From: Exobacillus caeni | GTDB lineage: Bacteria > Bacillota > Bacilli > Bacillales > Guptibacillaceae | Reading direction: 5' to 3' | Assembly: GCF_005747095.1 (NCBI RefSeq) | Contig: NZ_SWLG01000005.1 | Span: 186,001-250,000 of the forward strand | DNA length: 64,000 nt | Shown: one piece after another, positions 16,234 to 23,411 of the stretch | How positions within the stretch are numbered: the stretch's first letter is position 1 | How the letters are laid out: each line of letters opens with the position of its first letter | The notes under the pieces: generated by a model | Database searches by the model: none | What the model saw: only the letters and a program-made list of their open reading frames with translations | What the model was told of the DNA's origin: nothing | Translations under genes and position numbers: made by a program

Positions 16234-16467
16234 GTGGCAAATGTTAAATTCCAGCTTGCACGAGAAGCAGTAGATAAAGCGGAACAGCTGGTAAAAGAAG
16301 ATGTTTCAGTGGAAAGTGCTGAAGCGATCGCAAACCAGCTTGCTATAGCAAAAAACAATCTTTCATTAGCATTCGCCCATTCATCTGATGCAGAAAAGGT
16401 GCAACTGGAGGACTACCAGCAAACACTCGAGGAATTAAGTGATCATTTTTCAAATAAGCCATTTTAA
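16234..16467 (+). CDS. 77-residue protein, DUF3813-like
   Basis: It starts with GTG after AGGCGGGGAC, four bases after the preceding small gene. The sequence is helical and acidic (VKFQLAREAVDKAEQLVKED), with an A/E/L-rich middle and an ending in HFSNKPF. I believe it matches the small DUF3813 group of Bacillaceae, but this is memory of pattern and not a search. No catalytic or metal-binding motif is visible. It is followed by a long inverted repeat that probably terminates both this and the convergent gene. Confidence 0.7.
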   Translation: MANVKFQLAREAVDKAEQLVKEDVSVESAEAIANQLAIAKNNLSLAFAHSSDAEKVQLEDYQQTLEELSDHFSNKPF

Positions 16468-16470
16468 AAA

Positions 16471-16558
16471 TAAAAGGACTGATCAATTGTTGACACGCCT
16501 TTTATTCTACTCTCTGGTGGAATCAAAAGCAGCCATACAAGGTGATTCAGTCCTTTTA
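16471..16558. terminator. Inverted repeat between convergent genes, possible bidirectional terminator
   Basis: TAAAAGGACTGATCA (16471-16485) is complementary to TGATTCAGTCCTTTTA (16543-16558) apart from one inserted base; about 57 bases lie between. Each arm carries an A or T run in the right place for termination, but the large loop makes this less sure. Confidence 0.5.
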
Positions 16559-17167
16559 CAATGATAAAAAACGGAGAACGGATTTCTTTTTCTTGTATTG
16601 AATCCGTATTTTTCGAATAATTTCATGTGCTATAAGTTTATATCCTTTGTTGTTCAATTCATAGCCATCGTCTTTTAACATGGAATGGTATGTATTGCGC
16701 TCTTTCATCATGGACCATAAGTCAATGTAATGAGCTCCTGTTTTATCAGCAAGGTCTCTGACCTTATTTGCATACATTTCCATCCTTTTATTGTTTCTAT
16801 AGTTCTGCATTGTTTCATCTATAGGTGAAGGGCTTATTAGGATTACTTTCTCCGGGGAAATGTTACGGATCATATAAGTTAGATTTTTTTCATATTCGGA
16901 AAGCTCGATTCCCGCATTTTCGCTCGCATCATTCCCTCCGAAGAAAATTGTCACAAGGTCAGGCTTGTAACTCATGACATCAGATTGAAACCTCATCACA
17001 CCATCTCTCGTTGTTCCAGCTTCTGTTCCTGCATTGATAACGATCCAGTCTTCCATCTCTTCCCTGATTCTTGAAGTTAACCGAAGACCTCCATCCCAGT
17101 CGCATTCACCAGCGGTAATATTATCCCCAAAGCAAACCAATGTAGGCAATCCAAACACTCCTTTCAT
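16556..17167 (-). CDS. SGNH-fold protein with degenerate catalytic site
   Basis: The fold is clear: block I VCFGDN, block II NAGTEAGTTRDG, block III GGNDAS, and block V DGYELNNKGY. However, the block I Ser is Asn16 (codon AAT) and the block V His is Glu170, so both the nucleophile and the general base of the GDSL/SGNH triad are missing while the rest is intact. This predicts a non-hydrolytic protein, perhaps binding a ligand. Its start overlaps the PP-loop gene stop by four bases (ATGA). A TTG at 17149, better placed behind AAAGGAG, could be the true start. No signal peptide is seen. Confidence 0.8.
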   Translation of the reverse strand: MKGVFGLPTLVCFGDNITAGECDWDGGLRLTSRIREEMEDWIVINAGTEAGTTRDGVMRFQSDVMSYKPDLVTIFFGGNDASENAGIELSEYEKNLTYMIRNISPEKVILISPSPIDETMQNYRNNKRMEMYANKVRDLADKTGAHYIDLWSMMKERNTYHSMLKDDGYELNNKGYKLIAHEIIRKIRIQYKKKKSVLRFLSL

Positions 17168-17832
17168 TCACAGGCGTATTTTAATTCCAGCGTCAAAAAG
17201 CTCCCGTTCCTGGTCAGATTTCCGCTTTTATACTTAATGCGCTCAGAAAAATTCGGCCCGTTTATCACAAAGGTATGAAACTCTCCATTTTCTCCACACG
17301 GATCCACATCTTCCGGCAGGCTGTCCACAAAACCCTCATCGTACTTCTTTCCGATCCATTCCGCGGCAACTTTATCTGTATCGACAGTAGTAATCACCGC
17401 TTCAAACCCCAGAGAAAAAAACGTTTCTGCAAGCTTTTTTGTATCCTGTTTCCAGAGTGGGAAAATTGGCTTCAAACAACTTTTCCGGATGGTATTCTCC
17501 CTGAATTCTTTGATATCTTCAAGGAATATATCTCCAAATGCTATATTGTTCACTCTATTCTTAAAATCTCCTAATGCGTTCCCTACTAAAGCTTCGTACC
17601 GCTCATTAGAACAGCCATCTGGCAAAGTCGTTATTTTTATCGGCAGCATCAGCTTTAAAGCCTGTTCTTTGATTAACTGAACAGAGACACCATGAAATGC
17701 AACGGAGTCCGATTGTTCCTGAACTGTTGTCCAGAGTCCCTCCACCTGGTAACGGTTTTCCTTTTGCAATAGGTACAGCGCAAGCGCACTGTCTTTTCCG
17801 CTGCTCCAGGAAAACACCACTGAATGGCACAT
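17164..17832 (-). CDS. PP-loop ATPase of the Dph6/DUF71 family
   Basis: The start at 17832 follows GGAAAGGAGTTTTTCG; an upstream ATG lies within that site. The 222-residue protein carries the PP-loop SSGKDSA (about residues 10-16) and the family signature GENGEFHT near the C-terminus. Archaeal and eukaryotic members amidate diphthine, but bacteria have no diphthamide, so the usual name is not transferable; an ATP-dependent amide-forming or sulfur/nitrogen transfer reaction on an unknown substrate is the fair statement. It is the first gene of a two-gene operon with the degenerate SGNH protein, which suggests the two act together. Confidence 0.82.
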   Translation of the reverse strand: MCHSVVFSWSSGKDSALALYLLQKENRYQVEGLWTTVQEQSDSVAFHGVSVQLIKEQALKLMLPIKITTLPDGCSNERYEALVGNALGDFKNRVNNIAFGDIFLEDIKEFRENTIRKSCLKPIFPLWKQDTKKLAETFFSLGFEAVITTVDTDKVAAEWIGKKYDEGFVDSLPEDVDPCGENGEFHTFVINGPNFSERIKYKSGNLTRNGSFLTLELKYACE

Positions 17833-18081
17833 CGAAAAACTCCTTTCCACTATATAGACGAATGACCAAGGGTAATTGTTTCAAATTTTCACATGATTTA
17901 ACAAATTCAATTTTAAATATACCGTCCTAAGAAACTGGATGCTTGCATAGAACTGTATCATCAATCAAAATAACAGTAGACTCTACAGGATTCGTACCGA
18001 AATTGAAAATTAAGTTTGTTGTTATACAGGAATTTTAAAAAGAATTATGGAAGTAAGATAGGACAAGGAGGAGTGAAACCA

Positions 18082-18537
18082 GTGAAAGTTTACCAGGCAG
18101 GAACTCAGGCAGATGAGAACTTTAAGCATAAAGTAGCAGACCTTTTAATGAAACAGATGACCAGACCCAATAATGAAGAAACTTATAATCTTATATTAAA
18201 CGGAATAAACCTTGCTTTAGAAGAATCCTCTCCTTCTAAAATCGTGGTAGCGGAATCAAAAGAAAACGAAATCATAGGCGTTGCTTTCTTTAATATTGGA
18301 ATTAGCCTTACAAACGGCGGCCCTTATATATGGCTGAACGAACTATATGTAGATCCAGATTATCGAAATCGCGGAGTTGGCAGGAAGCTTCTTCTGCATG
18401 TTATTTATTGGGCGGAACATGAAGGAATTAAAACGATAGAACTTGAAACGGGTATAAACAATGAAGTAACAAAGCATATGTATAACTCTCTGGGCTTTTA
18501 TGACATTGTTTCTAAAAGATATGGATTCAGCTTTTAA
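18082..18537 (+). CDS. GNAT-family N-acetyltransferase
   Basis: GTG at 18082 is preferred because AAGGAGGA ends nine bases before it; an ATG at 18016 in the same frame lacks a ribosome site. The 151-residue protein has the GNAT acetyl-CoA motif VDPDYRNRGVGRKLL (R/Q-x2-G-x-G/A) and a C-terminal NSLGFYD strand as in RimI-like enzymes. The substrate is unknown. It is a single gene without a clear terminator before the next promoter. Confidence 0.85.
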   Translation: MKVYQAGTQADENFKHKVADLLMKQMTRPNNEETYNLILNGINLALEESSPSKIVVAESKENEIIGVAFFNIGISLTNGGPYIWLNELYVDPDYRNRGVGRKLLLHVIYWAEHEGIKTIELETGINNEVTKHMYNSLGFYDIVSKRYGFSF

Positions 18538-18554
18538 AAAACGGGGAAAATATT

Positions 18555-18582
18555 TTGAAGACCATTATATGTTTGATAAACT
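18555..18582 (+). promoter_or_regulatory. SigA-type promoter of the NifU-N-like gene
   Basis: TTGAAG at 18555-18560 and TAAACT at 18577-18582 are separated by 16 bases, ahead of the ribosome site AAAGGAGTGGCAGG. Confidence 0.5.
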
Positions 18583-18614
18583 AGTAGTGGAAATAAACGT
18601 AAAGGAGTGGCAGG

Positions 18615-18884
18615 ATGGCTATTGAAGTAAGATACGATCATACACCTAATCCAAACGCAGTTAAGTTTACTGCTAATCAAGTTGTTTTTGAAGGAACAGG
18701 AAGTTATTCATTTAAACAGGGAGAGGACGCGAACCATCCATTGGCTGCAGCGCTTCTTGATATCGAAGGCGTTGATAACGTGTTTGGTTACCAGGATTTT
18801 GTAACGGTAAACAAAAAAGCGGATGCCGATTGGGATACTCTTATTCCTAATGTAAAGGAAGCATTTCAAAAAATATATGGTTAA
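18615..18884 (+). CDS. Nfu/NifU N-terminal-domain protein
   Basis: An 89-residue stand-alone Nfu_N domain: the TPNPNAVKF signature occurs near the N-terminus and the domain ends EAFQKIYG. The C-terminal CxxC iron-sulfur scaffold domain of full Nfu proteins is absent, so it cannot bind a cluster in the usual way; the Nfu_N domain is thought to mediate partner contacts. The gene has its own promoter and a strong terminator. Several Fe-S maturation proteins (YitW/SufT-like, Mrp-like, this one) occur within 13 kb. Confidence 0.88.
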   Translation: MAIEVRYDHTPNPNAVKFTANQVVFEGTGSYSFKQGEDANHPLAAALLDIEGVDNVFGYQDFVTVNKKADADWDTLIPNVKEAFQKIYG

Positions 18885-18891
18885 ACAATAA

Positions 18892-18924
18892 AAGAAACCG
18901 TTCCAGGCGAACGGTTTCTTTTTT
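18892..18924 (+). terminator. Terminator of the NifU-N-like gene
   Basis: AAGAAACCGTT and AACGGTTTCTT (18892-18902, 18910-18920) form a perfect 11-bp stem followed by six T residues. Confidence 0.9.
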
Positions 18925-18986
18925 GTTTTGTAATTCCTTTCTACCCAGAAGAACTTATTGATTTCCCTTTATAAACTGAGTAGCTT

Positions 18987-19448
18987 TTACGGGTTTACAA
19001 AAAACACTTTTTTCGCTTTAAGTTTTTTTTCGTTTATCTTCGGTTCTGTCTTGGTTGCAGTAATTATCCCGGTTATCAAATATGGCCCTGGTTCTAATTG
19101 GTTGATGCCGGTGTTCCAGTCCGCTGTCCATTGTTTGGTTTCATTCGGAGGTATTCTGACTTTTTCAAAAGATTGAGTGAACATTCTTCCTTCAGAGTAT
19201 CTATAAAGTTCTTCACCTTTTTTATTTTGAACCTCTACTTCGATTTTTTGGCCTGTTGGAAAAGTTAATAACAGCTCTTCTTCCATGTTATTCGTTATTT
19301 TAACTGTAAAGGTTGTCTTCCCTTGATGCTGTTCAAATAAAACAGCTGTAGTGACTTCATCAATTCCCGGAGTCTCTGCGGCTGCTTCATTACCATTCCC
19401 TGTGGAAAACAGCATCACGAATAGAAGCAAAATGATAATTTTCTTCAT
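18987..19448 (-). CDS. Secreted BsuPI-domain protein (ipi-like)
   Basis: The start at 19448 follows AAAGGAGCTTTTGAA; an earlier in-frame ATG at 19490 lacks this. The N-terminus (MKKIIILLLFVMLFSTG) is a Sec signal with probable cleavage near AAA-ET. The rest is a beta-rich BsuPI domain (TTFTVKITNN, FPTGQKIEVEVQ, LEPGPYLITGII), known from the B. subtilis intracellular proteinase inhibitor. That protein has no signal peptide and sits in the same neighbourhood, next to yitT. Here the product should be outside the membrane, so intracellular protease inhibition is unlikely; the domain also occurs as a structural module. Confidence 0.85.
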   Translation of the reverse strand: MKKIIILLLFVMLFSTGNGNEAAAETPGIDEVTTAVLFEQHQGKTTFTVKITNNMEEELLLTFPTGQKIEVEVQNKKGEELYRYSEGRMFTQSFEKVRIPPNETKQWTADWNTGINQLEPGPYLITGIITATKTEPKINEKKLKAKKVFFVNP

Positions 19449-19513
19449 TTCAAAAGCTCCTTTGCCTACTTTTTTATTAGTTTGAAGCAAAGGAGCGTTT
19501 TTATGCGAAATGT

Positions 19514-20356
19514 CTAGAAACTGTCATTTCTGAAAAAGCCGAAAATACCGGCTGTGTTTATTATGTTAGTAAATGCTTTTGGATCAACATCTTTTATAAT
19601 ATGCTCCAGGTTATACAATTCATATCGTGTGATAACCATCATCAGCATTTCTTTATCTTCACCCATATAAGCACCTTTGGCAGGAAACTTTGTAATCCCC
19701 CTGACCAGTTTGTCGTGAATTGCTTTTTGCAGTTCGTTCCCTTTTGTTGTAATAATCATAGCAGTCAGTTTTTCATGGCGAGTATGAATAACATCAATTA
19801 CTCGGGAACTAACATAAAGCGTTACAAGTGTATACAATGCTTTTTCCCATCCGTATAGCACGCCAGCAGTCAGTATGATCAACGAGTTCATTGTAAAAAA
19901 GTAATTGCCTATCGGTTTGTCCTTCATTCTTGATAAAATCATGGCGATAATATCCATCCCGCCAGTTGATGCGCCCCATTTTAGCGTTAGACCTACGCCG
20001 ATCGCACCGATCACACCACCGAATACAGCATTTAACAAAATATCTTCTGAGATTTCCTGAACCGGGATTAATTCAAGAAAGAATGTTGTGGCAACAACGC
20101 TGATGATACTATAAATAGTGAATGATTTACCCACTTTGATCCAGCCTAAAATGCCAACAGGAATGTTTAATATAAATAAGAGAATACCAGTCGATACATT
20201 AAAAGGGGCAAACTCTTCTGTAATACTGGAAAGCAGCTGTGCGATCCCAGTAAAACCACTTGCATAAACATTTGCAGGAATTAAAAAGAGATTCAGTGAA
20301 ACAGCACCAAGTACTGCCCCTACTAATATTACGATAATTTTTTTGACTTCTTCCAA
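19514..20356 (-). CDS. yitT: YitT-family membrane protein (DUF161 + DUF2179)
   Basis: TTG at 20356 follows GAGGGGGGACATCC and is taken as the start (280 residues); an ATG at 20380 in the same frame lacks a ribosome site. The first two thirds hold about five to six membrane helices of the YitT/DUF161 type, with FTGIAQLLSS and WGASTGGMDIIA. The C-terminal third is a cytoplasmic DUF2179 domain (TKFPAKGAYMGEDKEMLMMV). The molecular function is unknown. It lies between the ipi-like gene and the yitS-like gene, the same order as in B. subtilis. Confidence 0.9.
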   Translation of the reverse strand: MEEVKKIIVILVGAVLGAVSLNLFLIPANVYASGFTGIAQLLSSITEEFAPFNVSTGILLFILNIPVGILGWIKVGKSFTIYSIISVVATTFFLELIPVQEISEDILLNAVFGGVIGAIGVGLTLKWGASTGGMDIIAMILSRMKDKPIGNYFFTMNSLIILTAGVLYGWEKALYTLVTLYVSSRVIDVIHTRHEKLTAMIITTKGNELQKAIHDKLVRGITKFPAKGAYMGEDKEMLMMVITRYELYNLEHIIKDVDPKAFTNIINTAGIFGFFRNDSF

Positions 20357-20380
20357 GGATGTCCCCCCTCTTTTTTCCAT

Positions 20381-21056
20381 TAGGATCTTTTCGCATACTT
20401 TGTTGCTTATTAAGCTTCATAATAGAGATTTAATGCGACATAATTGCAGCATTGATTTCCACTCCAGGCAGTTCGTTTTCCGCGGGCAACGCTTCAGCTT
20501 CCTCGTCAGCAAGAACCCCCTGTCTAGTTCCGGCTCCACCTTTCAACACTGCCGGATCTTCAGCTGTTGCTTTTCCCCCAGGACAAGGAAGGCTTCGGCA
20601 GCGTTATATCACACGCAGGAAATGTGAATACATTTTCGAGGAGTCGACTGCCCGCTGCTCCAATCAATTGACGTTTTTCAAAGATGTGGAACATCAAAGA
20701 CCCCGCATGGAGCGTTTTGTGCGAGTGAGGAGGCTCAGCGCGAGCCCGCGGAAAGCGTAGTGTATTTCCGTAGCGGTCAGCCGTTTGCTATGGCGCAGTT
20801 TATCGCTTTTGTGCAAAAACAACACTCTATTAGAAAAGAGCCTTTCAGTAAGTTCCGAGAATAAAAACGATTATTTCACGAACTTATTTTTAACAAACAA
20901 TCAACCATTAAGTCAACCTTTTCTATTATTCCCTCTATAATCATGCTCTAAAAAGTTTAAATTGATTTTATAGGCCTTAGAGGCTACACTTTAATCAAAC
21001 CTGTATCATTCAACAGAAAAACATTGAAAAATATTTAATTAGAGGGTGAGTAAAAG
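20381..21056. other. Gene-free stretch with repeat core and leader of yitS
   Basis: Apart from the inverted-repeat element at 20471-20762, this 676-base gap contains a degenerate stem-loop (AGTAAGTTC near 20850 with GAACTTATT near 20880, followed by TTTTT) and the AT-rich promoter region of the DegV-family gene. Open frames through the repeat lack ribosome sites. I see no RNA gene or riboswitch. Confidence 0.5.
20471..20762. repeat. Inverted-repeat core element, copy 2
   Basis: The left end (20471-20507, GTTCGTTTTCCGCGGGCAAC and following) pairs imperfectly with the complement of the right end (20725-20762, containing GAGCCCGCGGAAAGCG). It is the same family as 6575-6954 but diverged and without the flanking hairpin repeat. 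It lies between the divergent yitT and yitS genes. Confidence 0.6.
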
Positions 21057-21911
21057 ATGAACGTAAAAATCATTACCGATTCAGGTTGTGATTTACCAGA
21101 ATCCCTAATCGAACAGTACGCTATTGAAGTCATGCCACTTATTGTAAACATAGACGGGCAGGAATACTTTGATATGCAAGGCATCAAAGCAAAGGAACTA
21201 TATTCTGCATTGCGAGAAGGCAAAATCGCCAAGACAGCGCAGGTCCCACCGGCAAAAATCAGAGAAGTGTTCCAATCTTACATTGATCAAAATCTACCTT
21301 TCCTTTACATAGGTCTTTCATCAGAGCTTTCAGGCACTTTCCAGTCTGCTTATGTTACCAAAAATGAACTTGCAGAAGAAAACCCGGATGCTGAGATGGA
21401 GGTATTAGATTCAAAAGCAGCTTCCCTTGGTTATGGATTAATGGTGCTAAAAGCTGCTCAGCTTGCTGAAAAGGGACTTTCTCTTTCTGAAATAAAAAAT
21501 GAAATCGCTTCCGCTTATGTTCCACATATGGAGCATATCTTTACAGTTGATGATCTCGATTTTCTCCAACGCGGCGGAAGAGTAAGCAAAGCCTCCGCCT
21601 TTGTTGGCGGTCTCCTGAAAATCAAACCAGTATTACATGTTGAAGATGGCAAGCTCGTTCCTATCGAAAAAGTTCGTGGCAGAAACAAGGTTTTCAAACG
21701 GATGGTAGAAATAATGGAAGAACGCGGATCCAATGTTAAGGAACAAATAATCGGCATAAGCCATGGAGATGATCTAGAAAGTGCCGAGAAGTTAAAAGAG
21801 CTGATCAAAGACTCTCTCGGAGCTGAAAACTTTCTTATTCATACAGTAGGAGCAACTATCGGTTCGCATTCTGGTCCCGGAACGATTGCTTTGTTCTTTT
21901 TAAACAAGTAA
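21057..21911 (+). CDS. yitS: DegV-family fatty-acid-binding protein, YitS-like
   Basis: A 284-residue DegV protein: N-terminal VKIITDSGCDLPESL, the GLSSELSGTFQSA loop, FTVDDLDFLQRGGRVSKAS and a C-terminal GATIGSHSGPGTIALFF. DegV/FakB proteins bind a fatty acid for phosphorylation by FakA so that exogenous fatty acids enter phospholipid synthesis; no FakA is in this window. The start follows AGAGGGTGAGTAAAAG. Length and position (next to yitT) match B. subtilis YitS. Confidence 0.9.
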   Translation: MNVKIITDSGCDLPESLIEQYAIEVMPLIVNIDGQEYFDMQGIKAKELYSALREGKIAKTAQVPPAKIREVFQSYIDQNLPFLYIGLSSELSGTFQSAYVTKNELAEENPDAEMEVLDSKAASLGYGLMVLKAAQLAEKGLSLSEIKNEIASAYVPHMEHIFTVDDLDFLQRGGRVSKASAFVGGLLKIKPVLHVEDGKLVPIEKVRGRNKVFKRMVEIMEERGSNVKEQIIGISHGDDLESAEKLKELIKDSLGAENFLIHTVGATIGSHSGPGTIALFFLNK

Positions 21912-21983
21912 CACACATTCCCTGTTTTTACCCTATAATCCAAGGAAATAACCAGGATATTTGATGATTCTTATACTATCATC

Positions 21984-22103
21984 TTTTCGAGTGATGCAAA
22001 CCGCTTCGGAAGAATAATCGCTGGAAGGTCTAAAAGAAAAATCCGAACTCATTCAAATTCTTATGAAAGAATGTTGAATGACAGTTCGGATTTTCCTTTG
22101 GCT
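21984..22103 (-). repeat. Dispersed hairpin repeat copy 2 with the end of the core element
   Basis: Positions 22030-22103 form a long hairpin (AAAAATCCGAACT with AGTTCGGATTTT, plus inner CATTCAA/TTGAATG and ATTCTT/AAGAAT arms) like copy 1. Positions 21984-22011 match the complement of the right end of the 6.4-7.0 kb element (GTGATGCAAACCGCTTCGG). On the minus strand the order hairpin then end equals copy 1 but with only about 15 bases in place of the core. Confidence 0.7.
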
Positions 22104-22123
22104 AAAATATATTTGGCCCATTC

Positions 22124-23284
22124 TCACTTTGCTTCATACTTTAGTTTTTCAACGGATGATTTATCCACAAGGATTTCAAAGGCGGTGGTTTCATTGTTAG
22201 ATTCAACAGATATTGTTCCGTTATGCTTTTGAATAATCTGTTTACATACTGAAAGGCCAAGCCCTGTTCCTAATTCCTTCGTTGTTATAAATGGCTCAAA
22301 TATGTTCTCCAGCAGATGTCCGGGGATTTGAGAGCCGTTATTTGAAATTTTTAATATAACCGTTTTATCAGACTCCGATAGATCAATCCATATCTTTCTG
22401 TTATCCCTATTGTTATTCGCCAATTCTTCTATTGAGTTTATTACTATATTAAGGAAAACCTGTTTAATCTGGTTTTCCACCCCGAAAATATATACATCGG
22501 GTTCAATCTTTTCCAACACCTCAATCTGCTCCTCTACAAAACGGGTGAATAGAAAGTCGATGCTATGCCTGATCGATGCTGAAAGATTAAACAAATCACC
22601 TTTATCATCAAGACCTTTCAGCTTAGAAAGATACAAAAAGTGACTGACTTTATCCTGTAAGCTCTCCATCTCCTGATTAATGATGGAAAAATATTGTCTG
22701 TTATTCCGAGAGCCATCTGCCTGTTCAATCAATCTTAGAAAACCTTTGATAGAGGTTAGCGGATTTCTGAACTCATGTGCAAAACTTGGAGCTAACTTCC
22801 CTAAAATCGCTAACCTATCGTTATGCATCTCTTTAATAAACTGGTTTTTCTCTTGTAAGATCCTATCTTTTATTTCGGTATATTCCGTAACTGAATAGTA
22901 AAGAAACTGATCAAAGTACGAATTAATCAGAGGAACTGCCCCCGCAACTTCTTCTCGGGATAAAATCGAATCGATTGCTAGTTCCATTACAACCGATCGG
23001 CCTTGATTAATATTTGCTACAAACTCACCGATATTCACGTCTGCCTCAACACGTTCTGTTGCAATCTTTCGAGTCAGATTAATAATTAGATGATGGTCAG
23101 GTTTCCGAATATAATCGGCGATTAAGCCAACGGTTCTTTTACCGTTCAAAATAATTTCTTCCAAGAACGGATCTGTTGCAGCAAGCCGCGCAATTTCCAA
23201 CCACCGTTCAACGATCTTATCCTGATTCCTTTCAAGATGCGTAGCAAGCTTATCAGCTTGTTCTTTAGTTAGTTTATTGCTCAT
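22124..23284 (-). CDS. Soluble sensor histidine kinase with RsbRD-like N-terminus
   Basis: A 386-residue kinase without membrane segments. Residues 1-145 are helical and resemble the RsbRD_N/sensor domain found in stressosome and some sporulation-kinase proteins. The phospho-acceptor box is SFAHEFRNPLTSIKGF (His170). The ATPase domain has the N box NIVINSIEEL, a G1 box written ISNNGSQIP instead of the usual DNGxGI, an F box FEPFITTK and a G2 box GTGLGLSVC. No response regulator is next to it, which fits an orphan kinase feeding the Spo0 phosphorelay or another regulator; this is inference. Confidence 0.87.
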   Translation of the reverse strand: MSNKLTKEQADKLATHLERNQDKIVERWLEIARLAATDPFLEEIILNGKRTVGLIADYIRKPDHHLIINLTRKIATERVEADVNIGEFVANINQGRSVVMELAIDSILSREEVAGAVPLINSYFDQFLYYSVTEYTEIKDRILQEKNQFIKEMHNDRLAILGKLAPSFAHEFRNPLTSIKGFLRLIEQADGSRNNRQYFSIINQEMESLQDKVSHFLYLSKLKGLDDKGDLFNLSASIRHSIDFLFTRFVEEQIEVLEKIEPDVYIFGVENQIKQVFLNIVINSIEELANNNRDNRKIWIDLSESDKTVILKISNNGSQIPGHLLENIFEPFITTKELGTGLGLSVCKQIIQKHNGTISVESNNETTAFEILVDKSSVEKLKYEAK

Positions 23285-23411
23285 TCTGCTGACCTCTCTT
23301 CCGGTCTACTCTTATCCATTATTGTAGCATTCTCTGAATATCTATTCTATAACTGGTAGTAAAAAATACCTGACTATTCGATAGAGCCAGATTGGGATAC
23401 TACAGTCTGAT

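Noticed and set aside
20343-20760. Overlapping plus-strand open frames between yitT and yitS
   Set aside because: They cross the second repeat core and part of yitT, without ribosome sites or recognisable protein features.
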